From 4484-232 sp964486555 (GTDB taxonomy: Bacteria > Thermotogota > Thermotogae > Thermotogales > Thermotogaceae): DNA of 6,498 nt. Numbering within the stretch: position 1 is the first letter of the stretch; every line of letters begins with the position of its first letter. The notes under the pieces were generated by a model. That model did not search any database and was not told the DNA's origin. It was given only the letters and a program-made list of their open reading frames with translations. The stretch is from NCBI GenBank assembly GCA_964486555.1, contig CAZANP010000081.1, positions 1 to 6,498 of the forward strand, given 5' to 3'. Position numbers and translations under genes: made by a program. Shown piece after piece: positions 6,077 to 6,498 of the stretch.

Positions 6077-6208
6077 AACTTTCCCCTCCTTTTCATTCAG
6101 TGAAAGAGCGGGCAAAAGCCCGCTTCCCAAGGAAGTAGCTTCTTCCTATTGACCCTGGTGGCTTTCTGCCCCAGGGTGGGAAGCCGGGCGGCTTCCTCTT
6201 CTTGGATC
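6077..6208 (-). promoter_or_regulatory. Structured infC leader with competing hairpins (candidate L20/IF3 autoregulatory RNA)
   Basis: The 132 nt between tRNA-Lys and the infC start contain four hairpins in minus-strand order. H1 is 6196-6179 (GGAAGCC, loop GCCC, GGCTTCC). H2 is 6177-6152 (ACCCTGG then GGC, loop AGAAA, GCC, bulged A, CCAGGGT; 10 bp). H3 is 6147-6130 (AGGAAG, 6-nt loop, CTTCCT). H4 is 6124-6107 (AGCGGGC, loop TTTT, GCCCGCT). A competing long-range helix pairs 6189-6178 with 6128-6118 (GCCCGGCTTCCC with GGGAAGCGGGC, 11 bp, one bulged G at 6185), which excludes H1 and H4 and encloses H2 and H3. H4 is followed only by CTTTC, a poor terminator tail. The position is that of the L20 leader of other bacteria, which suggests feedback by L20; this family assignment is inference. 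Confidence 0.55.
6083..6090 (-). promoter_or_regulatory. Ribosome binding site of infC, pointing to ATA start
   Basis: AGGAGGGG on the minus strand is followed by the 6-nt spacer AAAGTT and then ATA (6076-6074). It is by far the strongest ribosome site near the infC N-terminus and indicates initiation at ATA rather than at the upstream TTG. Confidence 0.7.
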
Positions 6209-6284
6209 TGGTGGGCCGTGCAGGACTCGAACCTGCAACCCCCTGATTAAGAATCAGGTGCTCTACCTATTGAGCTAACGGCCC
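6209..6284 (-). tRNA. tRNA-Lys(CTT)
   Basis: A complete 76-nt cloverleaf with encoded CCA. Acceptor GGGCCGT/ACGGCCC, D-arm GCTC/GAGC, anticodon stem CCTGA/TCAGG with loop TTCTTAA (anticodon CTT, reads AAG), and T-arm GCAGG/CCTGC with loop TTCGAGT. The discriminator base is A. It is the last of three tRNAs and lies directly before the infC leader, 11 nt after tRNA-Arg. Confidence 0.97.
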
Positions 6285-6295
6285 ACTCTTTCAAA

Positions 6296-6367
6296 TGCCC
6301 CTGGGAGGAGTCGAACCTCCATCTGCGGATTAGGAATCCGCCGTTCTATCCGTTGAACTACAGGGGC
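6296..6367 (-). tRNA. tRNA-Arg(CCT)
   Basis: A 72-nt cloverleaf without encoded CCA (the discriminator A is followed by TTT), unlike its two neighbours, so CCA must be added by tRNA nucleotidyltransferase. Acceptor GCCCCTG/CAGGGGC, D-arm GTTC/GAAC, anticodon stem GCGGA/TCCGC with loop TTCCTAA (anticodon CCT, reads AGG), a 4-nt variable loop, and T-arm GGAGG/CCTCC with loop TTCGACT. AGG and AGA are heavily used arginine codons in this window. Confidence 0.96.
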
Positions 6368-6372
6368 ACCCT

Positions 6373-6448
6373 TGGTGGAGCCGATGGGACTCGAACCCAC
6401 GACCTCTACCGTGCCATGGTAGCGCTCTCCCAACTGAGCTACGGCCCC
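6373..6448 (-). tRNA. tRNA-Ala(GGC)
   Basis: A complete 76-nt cloverleaf with encoded CCA. Acceptor GGGGCCG/CGGCTCC includes the G3-U70 wobble pair that is the alanine identity element. D-arm GCTC/GAGC, anticodon stem CTACC/GGTAG with loop ATGGCAC (anticodon GGC, reads GCC and GCU), and T-arm GTGGG/CCCAT with loop TTCGAGT. It is the first tRNA of the cluster, 5 nt before tRNA-Arg. Confidence 0.97.
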
Positions 6449-6462
6449 ACACCTATTTTGTA

Positions 6463-6490
6463 ATTATACATTATCACCCGAATATTTCAA
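6463..6490 (-). promoter_or_regulatory. Sigma-70-type promoter of the tRNA (and possibly infC) operon
   Basis: On the minus strand TTGAAA (6490-6485) is followed by a 16-nt spacer and a perfect TATAAT (6468-6463). Transcription should begin near 6456, about 8 nt before the mature 5' end of tRNA-Ala, which is normal for a tRNA operon. It is the only convincing promoter I see in the window. Confidence 0.8.
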
Positions 6491-6498
6491 GATTTCCC

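Noticed and set aside
6101..6124. Hairpin H4 as a full intrinsic terminator for the tRNA operon
   Set aside because: The stem is strong but the following CTTTC lacks a proper T-run; treated as part of the leader switch instead.
6077..6130. N-terminal extension of IF-3 starting at TTG (6130)
   Set aside because: It is encoded by leader hairpin sequence, has only a weak ribosome site, and would lengthen IF-3 by 18 residues without a match to the family; the ATA start is better supported.
552..6152. Many plus-strand open frames of 60-115 codons
   Set aside because: They lie opposite well-recognised minus-strand genes, lack plausible ribosome sites and translate to low-complexity Ser/Phe/Leu-rich strings typical of antisense shadows.
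1..6498. CRISPR arrays, insertion sequences, prophage or toxin-antitoxin genes
   Set aside because: No repeat-spacer pattern, transposase motifs, terminal inverted repeats or phage-type proteins were seen; the tRNA genes show no attachment-site duplication within the window.

Overview
All genes in this 6.5 kb window lie on the minus strand, so it reads from right to left. The content points to a thermophilic bacterium of the Thermotogales, probably Thermotoga or a close relative. The reasons are Lys/Glu/Arg-rich proteins, heavy AGA/AGG and ATA codon use, strong GGAGG-type ribosome sites, overlapping genes, and an accessory regulator set of the kind found beside electron-bifurcating [FeFe] hydrogenases in Thermotogales and thermophilic clostridia. 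The taxonomic call is inference from protein character, not from a search.

Right end (6498 to 4941): a good promoter (TTGAAA, 16 nt, TATAAT) drives tRNA-Ala(GGC), tRNA-Arg(CCT) and tRNA-Lys(CTT). A 132-nt hairpin-rich leader follows, then infC-rpmI-rplT (IF3, L35, L20), closed by an intrinsic terminator whose stem begins inside the rplT stop codon. I see no second promoter between the tRNAs and infC, so one transcript may carry both. infC appears to start at a non-canonical ATA codon. Its leader can fold in two competing ways, which suggests autoregulation (by L20 and/or IF3).

Middle (4924 to 2855): an Mrp/ApbC-type P-loop ATPase involved in Fe-S cluster handling, with its own terminator overlapping its stop codon. 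Next comes a fosmidomycin-resistance-like MFS transporter that starts at TTG behind a strong ribosome site.

Left end (2767 to beyond base 1): a tightly overlapping five-gene cassette: DRTGG protein, CBS pair fused to an RsbW/SpoIIAB-like ATPase, second DRTGG protein, PHP metal-dependent phosphoesterase, and a stand-alone GHKL ATPase cut by the window edge. It combines a likely nucleotide sensor (CBS), a protein-kinase-like anti-sigma module, two small ligand-binding-like domains and a phosphoesterase. From the known association of such sets with hydABC-type hydrogenases, I infer that it senses energy or redox state and controls hydrogenase genes, which would lie just to the left. No hydrogenase gene is inside the window. 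This cassette is the least understood and most interesting part.
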